DNA from: Volutella citrinella
Taxonomy: Eukaryota; Ascomycota; Sordariomycetes; Hypocreales; Nectriaceae
Reading direction: 5' to 3'
Assembly (NCBI GenBank): GCA_034401135.1
Contig: JAWZSP010000009.1
Location: 1,798,001 to 1,862,000 of the forward strand
DNA: 64,000 nucleotides
Of this stretch, positions 46,457 to 57,734 are shown piece after piece (position 1 is the stretch's first letter; the number at the start of each line of letters is the position of its first letter). The translations under genes and the position numbers were made by a program. The notes below the pieces were generated by a model. That model made no database searches. It was not told where the DNA came from and worked only from the letters and a program-made list of their open reading frames with translations.

Positions 46457-47105
46457 GGCCGCCAGCTGGGACGGTGAGGAATCTCCGCGTCCCTCGCCTT
46501 GCAGATTTTGGACACTACTCAAGAGGTCTGTTCTCTCCTGCAGTTACCCATAACTTCTGACACGGGCTTTGGCAAAGGAGAGAGACTGCAGCCGCGTTGG
46601 CAGGTTGAAGACGTGGGACTGGAAGACCATGTTGGGAAGCTGGTGGTTGCCTCCATGAAGAAAAGTGGGGCCAAATTGGGCGGTGTCGGCGTCGGAGACC
46701 GAGCTCCGCTTACATAAGGATACTTATTGACTTGGACCCGGTTGGGTTAGCTTCTAACTGCTACGTGGTGCCAATTTGGTGCCAATATGACTCCAGCAGG
46801 CCCATCTAAGTGTGTAAGTGCCTAAATGGCCATGGCTCGAATGAGGCCCCATGGAGGCCGTTTTTTCTGCTCGGACATGGTTCACCACGAGTGCCTTGTG
46901 AACTTGGTGACAACGTGAAGGCTGGAGACCTACCATTGGTCCGATGAACAGGGCTGGACTCTCGTCATGCCACATCCAGGCAGCAAATGACCTCACCTGA
47001 GGGGCGCAGTCCTTATCTATCTCATGAGCAAGCCTGGTTTTCCTCGTAGATGAACCCGTTTCATGCTTCTTTAGCCTTTATTTCACAGGAATCGAGAAAG
47101 CCAAC
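46457..47105. other. Divergent intergenic region
   Basis: 650 bp between the Zn2Cys6 regulator (minus) and an unknown gene (plus), likely containing both promoters. No ORF of note. Confidence 0.5.
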
Positions 47106-48482
47106 ATGGATGGCGTCATGAAGGAAGACGTTCCCGCAAGAGTCGCGGACCTCAAAGCGGCCGTGGCGAAATGGCCTGTCAAGATTGACATAAAGGCAGC
47201 ACAGCAAGTCCGATTCGAAAAGCCCGACCTTCAGCTCATTTACCACATGTCTTTGTTTGCATATCAGATGGAGCTTGTTGACCTGCCCAGCGCTCATCTC
47301 CTCCACGCCGAAACCGAAGCGGCTTGGGACAAGTTTACAAAAACATTCTACGGTAACCAAAGCCTGATCTACTTGAGCGAAATGGGCTTGGATATGGTAC
47401 ATCTGAACACAAGGGCTGCGCTGCACCGGGAAAGAGCCAAAACGCTGGAGACATTCTCCATTTCTGGGCAACACCGGCTATCGGCGCCTTTACCCATCCA
47501 TCCGTCTTGGAGTCTGATCGTGAGAGGGATCTCGACCTTGTTTCAACCGAGCGACCTAGAGATGGGCCCAAATCTTAATACACACGAATCTCTGTGGCTT
47601 ACAAAGGTAAAGAAATCGTGAGCAGTTCTATTGGGATTTGTTCCTAACCCATCGGCGCAGCGAGAAGTCGGGAACTTTGATGCAAACACTGCAAATGATG
47701 GCCCCATCCTCGACCCGTGGTACACTCCGAGGCTACCAATTCACCAACCAGTGGAGCGGTATCGAATAGGCGTTGAAAAAGGTGCCAGATACACAGTCTA
47801 TTTGGATACTGGCTCGGAGCAGGGTCCTCAGCACACAATGCTGATAGTCCAGACATATCATACCCATGGACAGGACATTGGCTATGTTACACATGCGGGT
47901 GTATGGTTTCCAGGGGAGTACCCCAACGTAATGGGATTAATCATTCGACCATTCGGCGAGGGCAAGAAAAGAGGGGCCGCTGGCTTCGTGACCAGCATCA
48001 ATGGAGCGAAACCCCAGATCAATATTGTGGAGCGGCCCGACATTTACCACCAGTTCCAGTGGGAGACGCCCCGGCGGTTCCGATTCGGCAACAGGGGCTT
48101 CGTCTGGAAGCCAAACACCACCAAGAAGCCATGGGGTGAGTACAAGAACGACGAGCTCTATGAGTACGCGACGGCCGCGCCGAAGGAGGGGGGGAAGAAG
48201 GGCGAGATGGCGGACGACGCCTCGGGAACGAAGCTCTTCTGGATGGAGAACCGCGGCCAGAAGATGTGCTGCGTGGCCGGGCTGGACCCGCTGCTGAAAC
48301 TGTACCTGCTTGCCATGGCCGTCATGAGACTAGCGATACGCAAAAGCGGTGGGTACACGGACGCGCTTCGAGCTTCGGGCGGCGATGACGACTTGATGTT
48401 GGTGGCCAAAGCTGTCACCAAGTCGGCCGCCAAGATTGCCGCTCAGTACGCGATTGTGGAGCTGTTGTCACTGCTTGGCTAA
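47106..48482 (+). CDS. Uncharacterised protein, 440 aa
   Basis: Exons 47106-47606 and 47661-48482 join in phase (K|REVGNFD). I do not recognise the family. The N-terminal 165 residues are mixed polar; the C-terminal part is beta-rich with VYLDTGSEQGPQHTM, YVTHAGVWFPGEYPNVMG, RRFRFGNRGFVWKP, and a final helical segment with LDPLLKLYLLAMAVMRLAI that could be a membrane helix or amphipathic helix. No signal peptide. A second frame at 47403-47575 also reads protein-like, so the N-terminal exon model is uncertain and an extra intron is possible. Divergent from a Zn2Cys6 regulator. Confidence 0.55.
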
Positions 48483-48658
48483 ATTTTGGTCTGTCTAGAG
48501 CTATCAAGGGGCCCAAAGGTGTCCATAGTCTTGTGCTTTGCCTTGTTCTGTAACAATAGCTCATTGTCGGCCATCAGTCTAGTTCTAAGCATCCACCCAC
48601 ATCAGGTCGACGGTGTCTTAACATCTTTCACTTCCATGCCTGGTGGTAGTCATACCTG

Positions 48659-49736
48659 TCAAGCAAAGCTCAACTTCCACACATCACCCAGTCTCTTGTT
48701 GTCCTCTCCAAGGCCGCCGTGGACAATAATGGCGTCATCCCCAGACTCGTCCGTAGCCACATCCGCATCGAACCAGCCTCGCGCTGCGGGAGTGTCCTCA
48801 GCCGACGCCTCGATCTTGTGCCATTTGTTTTCCTCGACACCATAAGCCCACACATCAGACAGCATCTTTCCGGCCCCAGCGTGTCCAAGCGAGCTTGGGT
48901 CCCTCTCGCCGAACATGGTGACAAGGTAGTTATTATGCCCCCTTGTCACACGGACAAGAGTCGAGACGCTCCTGGGCTCGGGACCATCGACGCCATCAGG
49001 TTTGTACTGTATGGTGCTCCAGGAGCTGGTGGAGATGTCGAAAACATCCAGCGCACCACCTTGTTCAGTTTTGCCATCAAAACCGTTGATGCGGTACAGC
49101 TTTCCTTTGCAGAACGCAATCGAAGCGCCGCCTCGTGCAGGAGCAGGCGCAGGTGCGAGCTCCGTCCAGGCGCTCGTCTCAATGTTGAACTGCCACAAAT
49201 CTGAGAGTCTTCCTTCCCGAGGGCACCCTGAGTGAAGAAAGATGTTGGATTCTTGGTCAGAGGTCACACAATGGTAGCTTCGTCCGGCTGGGAAAGACGC
49301 AGATTCGTCAGAAGGCTTGATAAGAGTCCACTCAAGCGCAGCAGGGTCGTAGCACCACACGGTACCATCCTCCTCCAGCGGCGTCATGTCAATGCCTCCT
49401 CGGCCAGAGAAGGAGTAGATCTTGCCCTTGAGCGTGGCGCTATGGCTCCCGACTCGGGGAGAGGGGGCATTGGGCGAAGCAGCCAGCGTCTTTAGTGGCC
49501 GGTCTATCGCTCGTTAGCGGAGTACGTTGAAGTAACTGCTGTTCAATTTCCTTACCGGGTCCTGAGAGCAGATCAACAACATCGACCTTACTGTCGACGG
49601 GTTCTCTAGGAAGAAGTTCGCCGCCAAAGATGAAGGCTTTCTTCCCAACTACGGAAAGAGCCTGCGAAGAACGGTAAAGGCGAACATCCGCTGTAATACG
49701 GGACCAGGTCCCTTTGCTCAGTGTCGTGGCGCTCAT
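48659..49736 (-). CDS. Kelch-repeat beta-propeller protein
   Basis: Exons 49736-49556 and 49503-48659 give 341 residues. At least five kelch-like blades are visible, each with a hydrophobic strand, Gly-Gly or its variant, and a later W: AFIFGGE, YSFSGRGG, IFLHSGCP...SDLWQFN, LYRINGFDG...LDVFD, MFGERDP...SDVWAYG, and IVHGGLG...GDVWKLSF. Length fits a single six-bladed propeller without a catalytic domain, as in nitrile-specifier-like or adaptor proteins. Presumably cytosolic protein-protein scaffold; partner unknown. Confidence 0.85.
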
Positions 49737-50341
49737 GGTGGTCGTACGAATTGTGATGATTTTAGCTGACTCCGATGTTTGCGATGATAAAACGCGAATG
49801 TAAGAAGAAGAAAGTAATTTGAAGTAGATGAATGCGAAAGGGAGCGATATTTATTTGCATCTTTCTTCCTGCAGCCTGTCTACATGCTGCTCCGCTGTTC
49901 CTGGCTACCCGGTCCGATGTGGGGATGGACTTGGATGGAGTCGGTTGCATCGGAGAGATGGGCTCCGCTTACATAACGGGACTGCGCGGTAGGAGTTTCT
50001 CAGGGAATTACGTACGGATAGACACTAAAACAAGTTCGCAGAGCTATGGAAACCTTGAGCTGTATGTAGTCAACGAAGAGCTCCGCAGACCCAATGAAAA
50101 CTGCGGCTACTGCGCCAGCATCCCCCTTTCAGCAGATATCTACAACCGTGGATCGTGAAAAGATCGGGATACTGCCACTGCCCTATGGCAAAAACAAATA
50201 CCTCAAAATAAGGGTATTCGAGCGAAGTTGGCGTTGTCCAAGCTACCTCTCAAACGGATATGTTGAAACTGGAACGTGGTAATAGGAATTAACAAACCTG
50301 GATATATGGCCAAGGCCTGTGCCTTCCCTGCTCACTCTCTC
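49737..50341. other. Intergenic with a possible small secreted ORF
   Basis: Promoter of the kelch gene. A plus-strand ORF at 49832-50158 (108 codons) begins with a signal-peptide-like sequence (MRKGAIFICIFLPAACLHA) and has five cysteines. It overlaps the kelch promoter and has no homology I know, so it is only a candidate. Confidence 0.3.
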
Positions 50342-51424
50342 CTATTCCCAAGCTATGTTCCTCAGCCAGTCCTTTATTTTCCCCAACCCCTGCTTATCAC
50401 CATCTTGTGTGTCCCGGCAGCTTGGATCAACCCAGCCAGGCGTAAAGCTACCCCCGAAATCAATCAGCCATAACTTATTGGCCTCATCCACAAGTACATT
50501 TGCGGGCTTTGCATCTCCCCAAACACACCCTGCTTCGTGTAGAGTATTGACCAAGCCTTCAAGCTCTTCAATCCAGCCATCAAGGTATTCTCGACTTTCC
50601 TTTGCCTGCGCGACATACTGCAAGGTGCCTAGTATGCCAGGTCGCTTAGCCGGGATGTACGTAAGCAACATCCCTACGAGGCGTTTGGAATCAACAACTA
50701 GGCCGTGTAGTCGGCAGATGCGCATGTCTGCTGGAAGTTGAGCGTCCTGGATAGCATGGTAGGTAGCCAGCTCGCGAGCTGTGCCTTGGCACCCCAAAGA
50801 GTTCAGGCCATGCCCAAAGTCTTTATAGAAGCATTCGATGCCAGAACTGGCGATAATAACTCTTGAAGGAGGAATCAAGAGTGGATGTTCCTTATCTCCT
50901 TCCGGGAGTTCAATGTCTTTTGATGAGTACCAATTTGGCACCCAACCAGTCAGTTCCAGAGCATCTAGTTGTGGTGAAAAGATTGGTTCACCAGGAGGGA
51001 TATATGGCGAATGTGATGCTTCTACCCGAATTGGCTCAACGGTCTGCCCATCTTTGGCGAGCTGAGCCTTGAGCCAAAACCACTCAGGATACAGATAGTC
51101 ATGTAGATGGAAAACTGCCTGTACTTGTGGGACTGGTGCCAGCTGTTCCATCAGAGGTTGAAATGGCTGGACGACTTTCTTGATGGCATCTTCTTGATAT
51201 TCGTAATCTTCGTCATCGTCATCTTCGTCATCTTCGTCATCATCGTCATCTCCGTTTTTCAGTATCGCAAAACGTTTGAGGTATGCATTCATGACCGCTG
51301 GTGCGGCAGCTAGGTCGGCAGAAAACCAACTGAGATAGAAAATGCCGTTGATACAGCGAACAGTAATCTCAAGGTTGCCGTCGCTCTCCCTCATTAGCCA
51401 TTGAGTCGTGCGAAAAGTCTGCAT
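50342..51424 (-). CDS. Protein-kinase-like protein with acidic tract
   Basis: Intronless, 360 residues. An N-terminal region of about 170 residues includes a nearly pure Asp/Glu run (residues about 58-78). The C-terminal half resembles a kinase or kinase-like phosphotransferase: VIIASSGIECFYKDFG, IEELEGLVNTLHEAGCVWG, catalytic-loop-like GDAKPANVLVD, and LWLIDFGGSF with a DFG triad. The catalytic loop has Trp-Gly-Asp rather than His-Arg-Asp, and no glycine-rich loop is clear, so activity is uncertain. Fungal genomes carry many such lineage-specific kinase-like proteins. Substrate unknown. Confidence 0.7.
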   Translation of the reverse strand: MQTFRTTQWLMRESDGNLEITVRCINGIFYLSWFSADLAAAPAVMNAYLKRFAILKNGDDDDDEDDEDDDDEDYEYQEDAIKKVVQPFQPLMEQLAPVPQVQAVFHLHDYLYPEWFWLKAQLAKDGQTVEPIRVEASHSPYIPPGEPIFSPQLDALELTGWVPNWYSSKDIELPEGDKEHPLLIPPSRVIIASSGIECFYKDFGHGLNSLGCQGTARELATYHAIQDAQLPADMRICRLHGLVVDSKRLVGMLLTYIPAKRPGILGTLQYVAQAKESREYLDGWIEELEGLVNTLHEAGCVWGDAKPANVLVDEANKLWLIDFGGSFTPGWVDPSCRDTQDGDKQGLGKIKDWLRNIAWE

Positions 51425-52556
51425 TGTGAGCGTGGGATCGGAGTTTGGGACTATATCAGTGAATGAGTGGGGTAATAACGCCGTGGTTCTGGGGGCACAG
51501 TTAAGTAGAGACGTGAGGGGCCGTGCGCAGGTCCCGTGGTCATTATCCTACTGTTCATGCATGGTCATGCTACCTCGCTGTCTCACCCAGGGGGCCAACT
51601 GTGAGAGAGAGTAAGGTAGCATCTCCGTTGCATGACGGAGATAGGACATGAGGAATCTCCTTGTCAGGTATAAGAGAAAGCCTTCATTTGTTACTAATAT
51701 ATTACGAGATATTCATACTAAAGCGCACTTAGTGAATGTGGAATGCTCATCAGGCAGCATTTCTATCTCCGCTCATGCCATTGAATGCTCGCTTTTCCGG
51801 CCCTACCTGAGCAGCAAGTCAGGAGCTGGCTATCATGCGGCGTCTGGTACTATCGATTTGCATGATCTGCAAGCCGGATTGTCACGGTAGCATTGCGAAT
51901 AATCTGAGGAGACCGGCTGCAGCCTTCTAAGTACCAAGTATAGCACTCGGGTGCACCGCAAGTAGTAACCGTGGGGTACGTGTAAGTAACTGGGTTTCTG
52001 CAAGGAAGCAAGTATCCGTATCTGTGATGATATCGACCGACTGCAACAGAGGGCCCTGAGGCGTTTCGAGATTCATGCGTTGTTGGCCCACAAAGTGGCC
52101 ACATGTACCTCGCTGATTGATCTTTTGACACATTGTGATCGCACTTTCGGCCCAAGGACCGATATACTTCATACATCGGTCTAAGTTTTGTTTGACGGTA
52201 CGCAACGGGCTTGGCACCACCGAGCCTTATCTGACAGCCACCTCGATCGGACTTATGTATCATGGAAATGTTATAAAAACTTTCTCATACCAAAATTTGT
52301 AAGTTTCCTCCTTCGAAATGCCCGCCAATGGATCGAAGTTCGGAAGTTTGCGAAACAATATTATCGATTGAGTGGGGAGCCAGTGTTTACATGGAGTGGA
52401 GACTTGCCCAAGGACTCTGTTTGACAAAAGGAAGAGAACGATCTCCAGAACAGCCATGGCTTGTGCTCCACCCATTGATCTAGCAGAGAAGGTCCAGTGC
52501 AGGCGTCACCTGCTAAAGGGATGAGATTACAAAGTCAGCCTTTTGCCAACTACATC
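51425..52556. other. Intergenic 1.1 kb with a possible small Cys-rich relic
   Basis: On the minus strand near 52133-51850 two overlapping frames read MCQKINQRGTCGHF and, shifted, PVTYTYPTVTTCGAPECYTW, reminiscent of small fungal Cys/His proteins, but no splice pair unites them. Possibly a broken gene. Otherwise nothing seen. Confidence 0.35.
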
Positions 52557-54258
52557 CTAACCATCCTTCCGTCGCTCTTGCATCTCACGCTCTTTCGCGA
52601 AAAACGGGTGTTGTAGGAGCTCGGTTGCCGTCAATCTCTTCTCGGGCAGCCATTGCAGCATTCCAGAAGCAAGGTCAAGGAATTGTGTTTTCTCGTCCCC
52701 CGTCAGCTTCGTTACTGTATTGGTGATGTCGCGGTTATCCATGATTAGATCCTGGCGGAGAACATGACCTGTCTGCAAATGAGCCTGGATACAGCGTGGT
52801 GGGCTGGACAAGTGGCACATACCTTCACTCGTGAAGAATGGGCCACCATAATACTCATTCATTATCTTGCACTCTCTGTCATGATCGTCTATCAGGGGCG
52901 TCTTGAGTTTATAGTTACGCCATTGCTTCTCTCTGGAGATGAGCTCCTTCGGAGGATCCCCTAAGAGAGAGATCATCTGGGCGAGATGGACATGGCCATC
53001 GTATTCATCATCGGCGCTGGCGGGACGACCAAACCAGGAAGTACCCTCGAGCAGATCCCACATCTAAAATATCAACACTTCATCTGATAACAAAGGGTTG
53101 AATCCTCACCAGTAGGCCGATGCTCCAAATATCAATTGGATAAGACCAAGGGATGCCCAGAAGTACTTCCGGTGCACGGAAGTAGTGAGGTTGGGCTGGC
53201 GCTAGATAACCCCCGCATTCGGTTTGGATAAGGCGTGCAAGGTTAAAATCCGCCAGCTGTGGTAGGAGTTTCGTTCCTTGAATGGGACCCAAATCGCTGG
53301 CAGAGAGGTAAGTACAACGCGCCTGATCATTTCGACTATATGGGAGAGGCCCGAATTCCGACAAGGACTTCAGAAAGTTAGGTAACACTTCCTCGCTTTC
53401 TAACGTCACCATGATATTATTGGCGCTGATATCTAGACAGTATTATATCAGCTGCAACGTATTATTACTACAATAAACCATGCTTACCGGTGTGAATTAA
53501 TTTGGCCTTTGTGTGTAAGTATTCGACTGCCTCAAGCAGACAGTAAAGAAACAGCTTAAACACAGGTGGCGCTAGGCGTTGTCCTTGCAATACATCTTGT
53601 AGCTCGGCGAGTGTTGATCGCATTGGCTCATACACCAGACAGGCGTGTACCTTATCCTGGTCCTCATCCTTGATAGTGAATTCATCAATTGGTGTACGAA
53701 GGAAAGCCAGGCCTTCGTGTAATGGATCAGCGATGGATATTATTTCGGAGGCTCTTTTCTCCCAAACTCGGCTGGCATATAGGGCCGGGATTTTAGTTGG
53801 AATCTTGATGCTGACATAGCGAGGGAAGTCTGAATTGTCCACACTGAGGGCGGTGAAGTTAGTAGGTTGGACGGGGCACGTAAAGACATAGATGGGCAGC
53901 AACTTACAACCGCAGGTTCTCTGCCAGCCAGACAGCAGAGGTCGCACCGCAGCCAAGCTTCACAATGGTCTTGAATCTTCCGTCTAGGACCTGTCCTGGA
54001 AGGGTGTGGTGGAAAAGGTGCAGCCGGTTACCAGGCGACAACTCCTCCTCAATGGGACCGCGAATCACCTCTCGGCGGGTCGAAGTGCGGCGTTGAGCGA
54101 CTCGCCCAAGAAACGCACGCAAGTAGTTACGCTGGTGAAATTCAGTAGAGGGCTTGGTTTATGATGGCTGGGACTCTCACCATGTTGCTTCGGTGGCAGA
54201 GACCACCTAGCGGGTTTGAAGGACAGGTCCCAGCTTTGTCGTGGTGGGGGCAAGACAT
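52557..54258 (-). CDS. SRPK-like protein kinase, divergent catalytic motifs
   Basis: Exons 54258-54181, 54131-53908, 53843-53488, 53432-53110, 53063-52823 and 52768-52557 give 477 residues. Domain order follows the SR-protein kinase group: GRFKTIVKLGCGATSAVWLAE glycine-rich loop, VSIKI with the ATP lysine, a split lobe, HTDISANNIM catalytic loop, ADFNLAR, the APE motif in RAPEVLLG, and a C-terminal LTATELLQHPFF segment. The catalytic loop keeps Asp and Asn but has Ser where Lys is usual, and DFG is DFN. Such SRPK-like genes are expanded in filamentous fungi. Exon 1 has a Cys/His-rich start and is the least certain. Confidence 0.8.
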
Positions 54259-54430
54259 TATATTGAGGTGGAGGGTAATTATCGGCACGCAATGCCACTG
54301 ACACAGGCAAAGCATTCCAGCCCTCGCTCACAATACAGAGATATGTTTTTACGAGTCTCTATCCGTATATGTTTGCATCAATACGATGTGGAGGTCTCGG
54401 CTATAATCCCTGCTACCAGTACATGCTAAC

Positions 54431-54549
54431 ACATACGACCATACCTACTAGAGAACACGGGATCCCGTCCGCTCTCCCATAGTTAAGCTGGTAAGGGGTG
54501 GACTAGTACTCGGGTCGGTGACGACCGGGGAATCCCCGCTGTTGTATGT
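54431..54549 (+). rRNA. 5S ribosomal RNA
   Basis: The 119-bp sequence begins ACATACGACCATA, contains GGGATCCCGTCCGCTCTCCC and GTTAAGC, then the TAGTACTCGGGTCGGTGACG loop region, and ends with TGTTGTATGT, which pairs with the 5' end. This matches fungal 5S rRNA closely, including the internal RNA polymerase III control elements. It is a single dispersed copy, the arrangement known in Pezizomycotina such as Neurospora. Confidence 0.95.
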
Positions 54550-54554
54550 TTTTT
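54549..54554 (+). terminator. RNA polymerase III T-run terminator
   Basis: Six consecutive T residues directly follow the 3' end of the 5S rRNA gene, as expected for polymerase III termination. Confidence 0.8.
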
Positions 54555-57500
54555 GCTCTTCTTTATTTTATTTTTTTGGCTTGTTCCTTCAGCGATGCCA
54601 TTGCCATCGCTGAAACACTGGTGTGGTGGTGTGGTGTGATGCGGTGCGATTGGCCTCTAGGCAGCACCTAAGTTTCGGGCAACGCCCTCAGCTACCCTAA
54701 ATGCGGTGTCAGGGAACACACGGCGCACAGCAGATAAAATTCACCGGTAGGCAAGAATTCCTTGAGCAATCAGCTGTTCAAAGGATATCGGCATCTCCAG
54801 CTGAGCTGTCTACAGTCCCGTGACATCAGTGCATCCCCTATTATAGAACGCTGCGCCGAAAACGACATGTAGTAGCTATACATAGCATGAATTAAAAGGC
54901 TCCTGATTAGTGCATCCCTAGCTAATCGCTTATTCATCGTGGGATCTAGTACGTGCGAACATGGGCATCCTCTGGGAAGCGTTAAAAACAAGACTTGGCC
55001 CCCGTTTCACACCGTCTGCAATGGCGTGAATGCACTGGCCGCTGTGTCACCTGCCCTGAAGAGCATCAGCTGCAGGTCAAACAGAGCTGAGAGGTGGTGG
55101 GTGTGGTGGCGGCTGCGAGCACGCTTGGTTCATCACGGCAACACCACATATACGAGAAGAGGCCCGACCAACCCCGTAGGACGTCTTGGGCTTGGGGATG
55201 CGTTGCTGCGCATCATTGGTCCATTATCCCGTTCGAGGGGCTTGCGAGGCGTCTGAGGCAAGCAAATAATCAATATATCTGCAGGCGGCTCCCCACTTTG
55301 ACGCAAGCCCAAACCCGGGTCGTGCGTGGCTGCAAGCAAACAATCTCTGCGCTGTATCAGCCTCACGGCAGTTTCTTTTCTCTCTGGATTGGAGGTCATT
55401 GAACTCGCCGTCCAGAGACGGAGGGCCGTGCCATTCACTTCAATGCTGCATGGAGTCAATTACAGATGTGATGACGGGTGGACGCAGAGGTGGCCTCACA
55501 TAGCCGTCATACCGCCGCTGTGGCGGAGGTGGGCAGCCCGGCGATGCGCTGCAATTACAGCACGATTGCAATGCTTACGCAACTGGCCCCAGCAACGCGC
55601 AACGGCCTAGCCCAGGCTCTTCGGGCTCTAGTCAAAACCATCCGATCATGGATTTGGGCGATGAAGGCCCGAGTCACATCTAAAGAGGCAGTTGGTCATT
55701 GGCCGTGGACCCCATTTCCAACAAGCCACCAGGCTGCAGTGTGAAACAGGCCAGTATTAGGCGACATGAGAGCTGCGAGCTGCGACGCTGGATAGATTGG
55801 CGGTCGGGATGGCAGGCACCCGCCCAGCAGCACGCGACCAGGCCAGAGGATCCGACCACCCGACAGGGCGGTAAACGACATTGGCTCATCTCATGTGTGC
55901 ATAGTCTGTAGTAATGAACTTGTCAAGGTACAGTGGGCAAGCACGGGATATGCCTGCCAAGTCCATCCTACAGGGCTGCCGATCGTCCATATTCCTACCC
56001 AGTTAATAACTCTGGGGGCAGACCCTGGACTGGTATCCCTGGAGATGATGGGACGCGCAATTATTGATAAGATTGCTGTATTTGATACGCACGTCTGGAC
56101 ACCCATGACCAAGAGTACTGTCACTGTCAGCCGAACCAGGGCCACGGGTGCGCCGACTGCTCCACGGCCCGTGCAAGACGTCAGTCAGCAAGAGTGCCAC
56201 GCCTAGGGCTCGCCAGAGGAGCCGGAAGGACCAAAAGACTTTTTGCCCCCCCTGGCAGAGTCTCAGATTCGCACCTCAACCCCTTGCTCTAGCGCGCGGG
56301 GCCATCTGCACGGTTGGGAAACCGTGGGCCGGCGCTAACGTGGGCGCCCGAAATCACAGGACGAGGAGCCGTCCTCATGCGACGCCGAAGCATGATTTGC
56401 CCAGAGCCAGGCCAGAGGAGAAGCCGCGGCCATTGGGGGGAACGGAGTGATGGCCCAGCGGCCAGGCCACGATACAGTGGCACGTTTCAGATAGACGCGC
56501 CGGCCATGGCTTGCCGCCCAGATGTGGTATGACGGCTGCAGGGGGCGGCACCAACTCGCACGAGGTCCAGTCCGCAGCGAACCGGCGCGACGGGCCAGAC
56601 TAAATGTTGGGGCTTGGTTGCTTGCTTGCTGCTGTTGCGGAGACTACCTTAGTTTGGGCCGACAGGAAGCACACCAGGAGCACGCCAGGAGCTGCCAAAA
56701 AAAGGAGTATGAGGGCATTTATTTTTGTTAGCTGCAGCACTTGGGGCCAAGATGCACCGCGGGAGAGGCAGAACGACGACGCGTACACAGAGTTTTGCCG
56801 GGTCGGTCGGGACACTAAAACAAGGGATGAGATGTGCGATGGATGGGATGGGATGGGATGAAGGATGTTGTTGATGATGTGCTCTGGTGCGCGTGATCCA
56901 CCTCTGGACACCGGGTCTGGGGGCCTGGATGGTTGATACCCTGCGGCAATCATGTAGAATTGAGATGAGCAGGCAGCGTCCCCAGTGTTCTATTGTTCCA
57001 GTCTTATTACTGCCGTGCTCGGGGCGCCGGGAGGCTGGATGCATTTCTTTCAGATGGCCCAATCCCATGTCCATGACCTTCCGTCTTTGCTTCTGGCGAG
57101 TGATGAAGGGCACACAGGCACGCAGGGGGGCCGGACGCCACGAACACGCGTGGAAAAAGAGGGCCCGGGATGGGGTCTGGACGTATCATCCGCCAGGGCG
57201 CCTCTTTGTTTGACACTTGGGCTGGCTGCATGTTCGCTCGCCTCGGTGCGGGGGCCCCTCGGGACCGTCCTAAATTCAACCGCCACAAGCAACGCCTCCC
57301 TCACATATGCCGCGCCCTAGCGCGCTCAATGAAACATTGACCCTCCTCCCTTCTCATTCACAGCACGCCTAGATCGCCTGCCTCGGGAAGGGAAAGAAGG
57401 AGGTGTGTGTGGGGCAGACGACGCCTCAATGATCCAGGGGAAGCTTTGCCAGCTTGTAGTAGGCAATGTGCATCTGTTAGAGAGGGTGGACGAATATATA

Positions 57501-57734
57501 TAATTGCTTCCAGGGCGCCCTCCCTTCAACCCGCCTCCTCCTCACCAACACTGCACATTCATTTGCACAAAACCGGCACTTGTCAAGCTCGGCAGGAACC
57601 AGCTCATTCATTCTTCACTTTTCTTCATTCAGTCCTTTCTGTCACTTACTTCTCTTCCAACCCCCCTTTCAAAAAACACCTTTTTCCTCGTGTGATCGTA
57701 CAGGTTACGAATACTACCCCATCTATCCGTCAAC
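54555..57734. other. Gene-poor stretch, 3.2 kb
   Basis: Between 5S rRNA and the CAP gene. Only short frames without protein character. It contains a GTGTG-rich run near 54620-54650 and a GGGAT pentamer run at 56840-56861. The last 300 bp form a pyrimidine-rich promoter and leader with TATATATAA near 57494. Confidence 0.45.
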
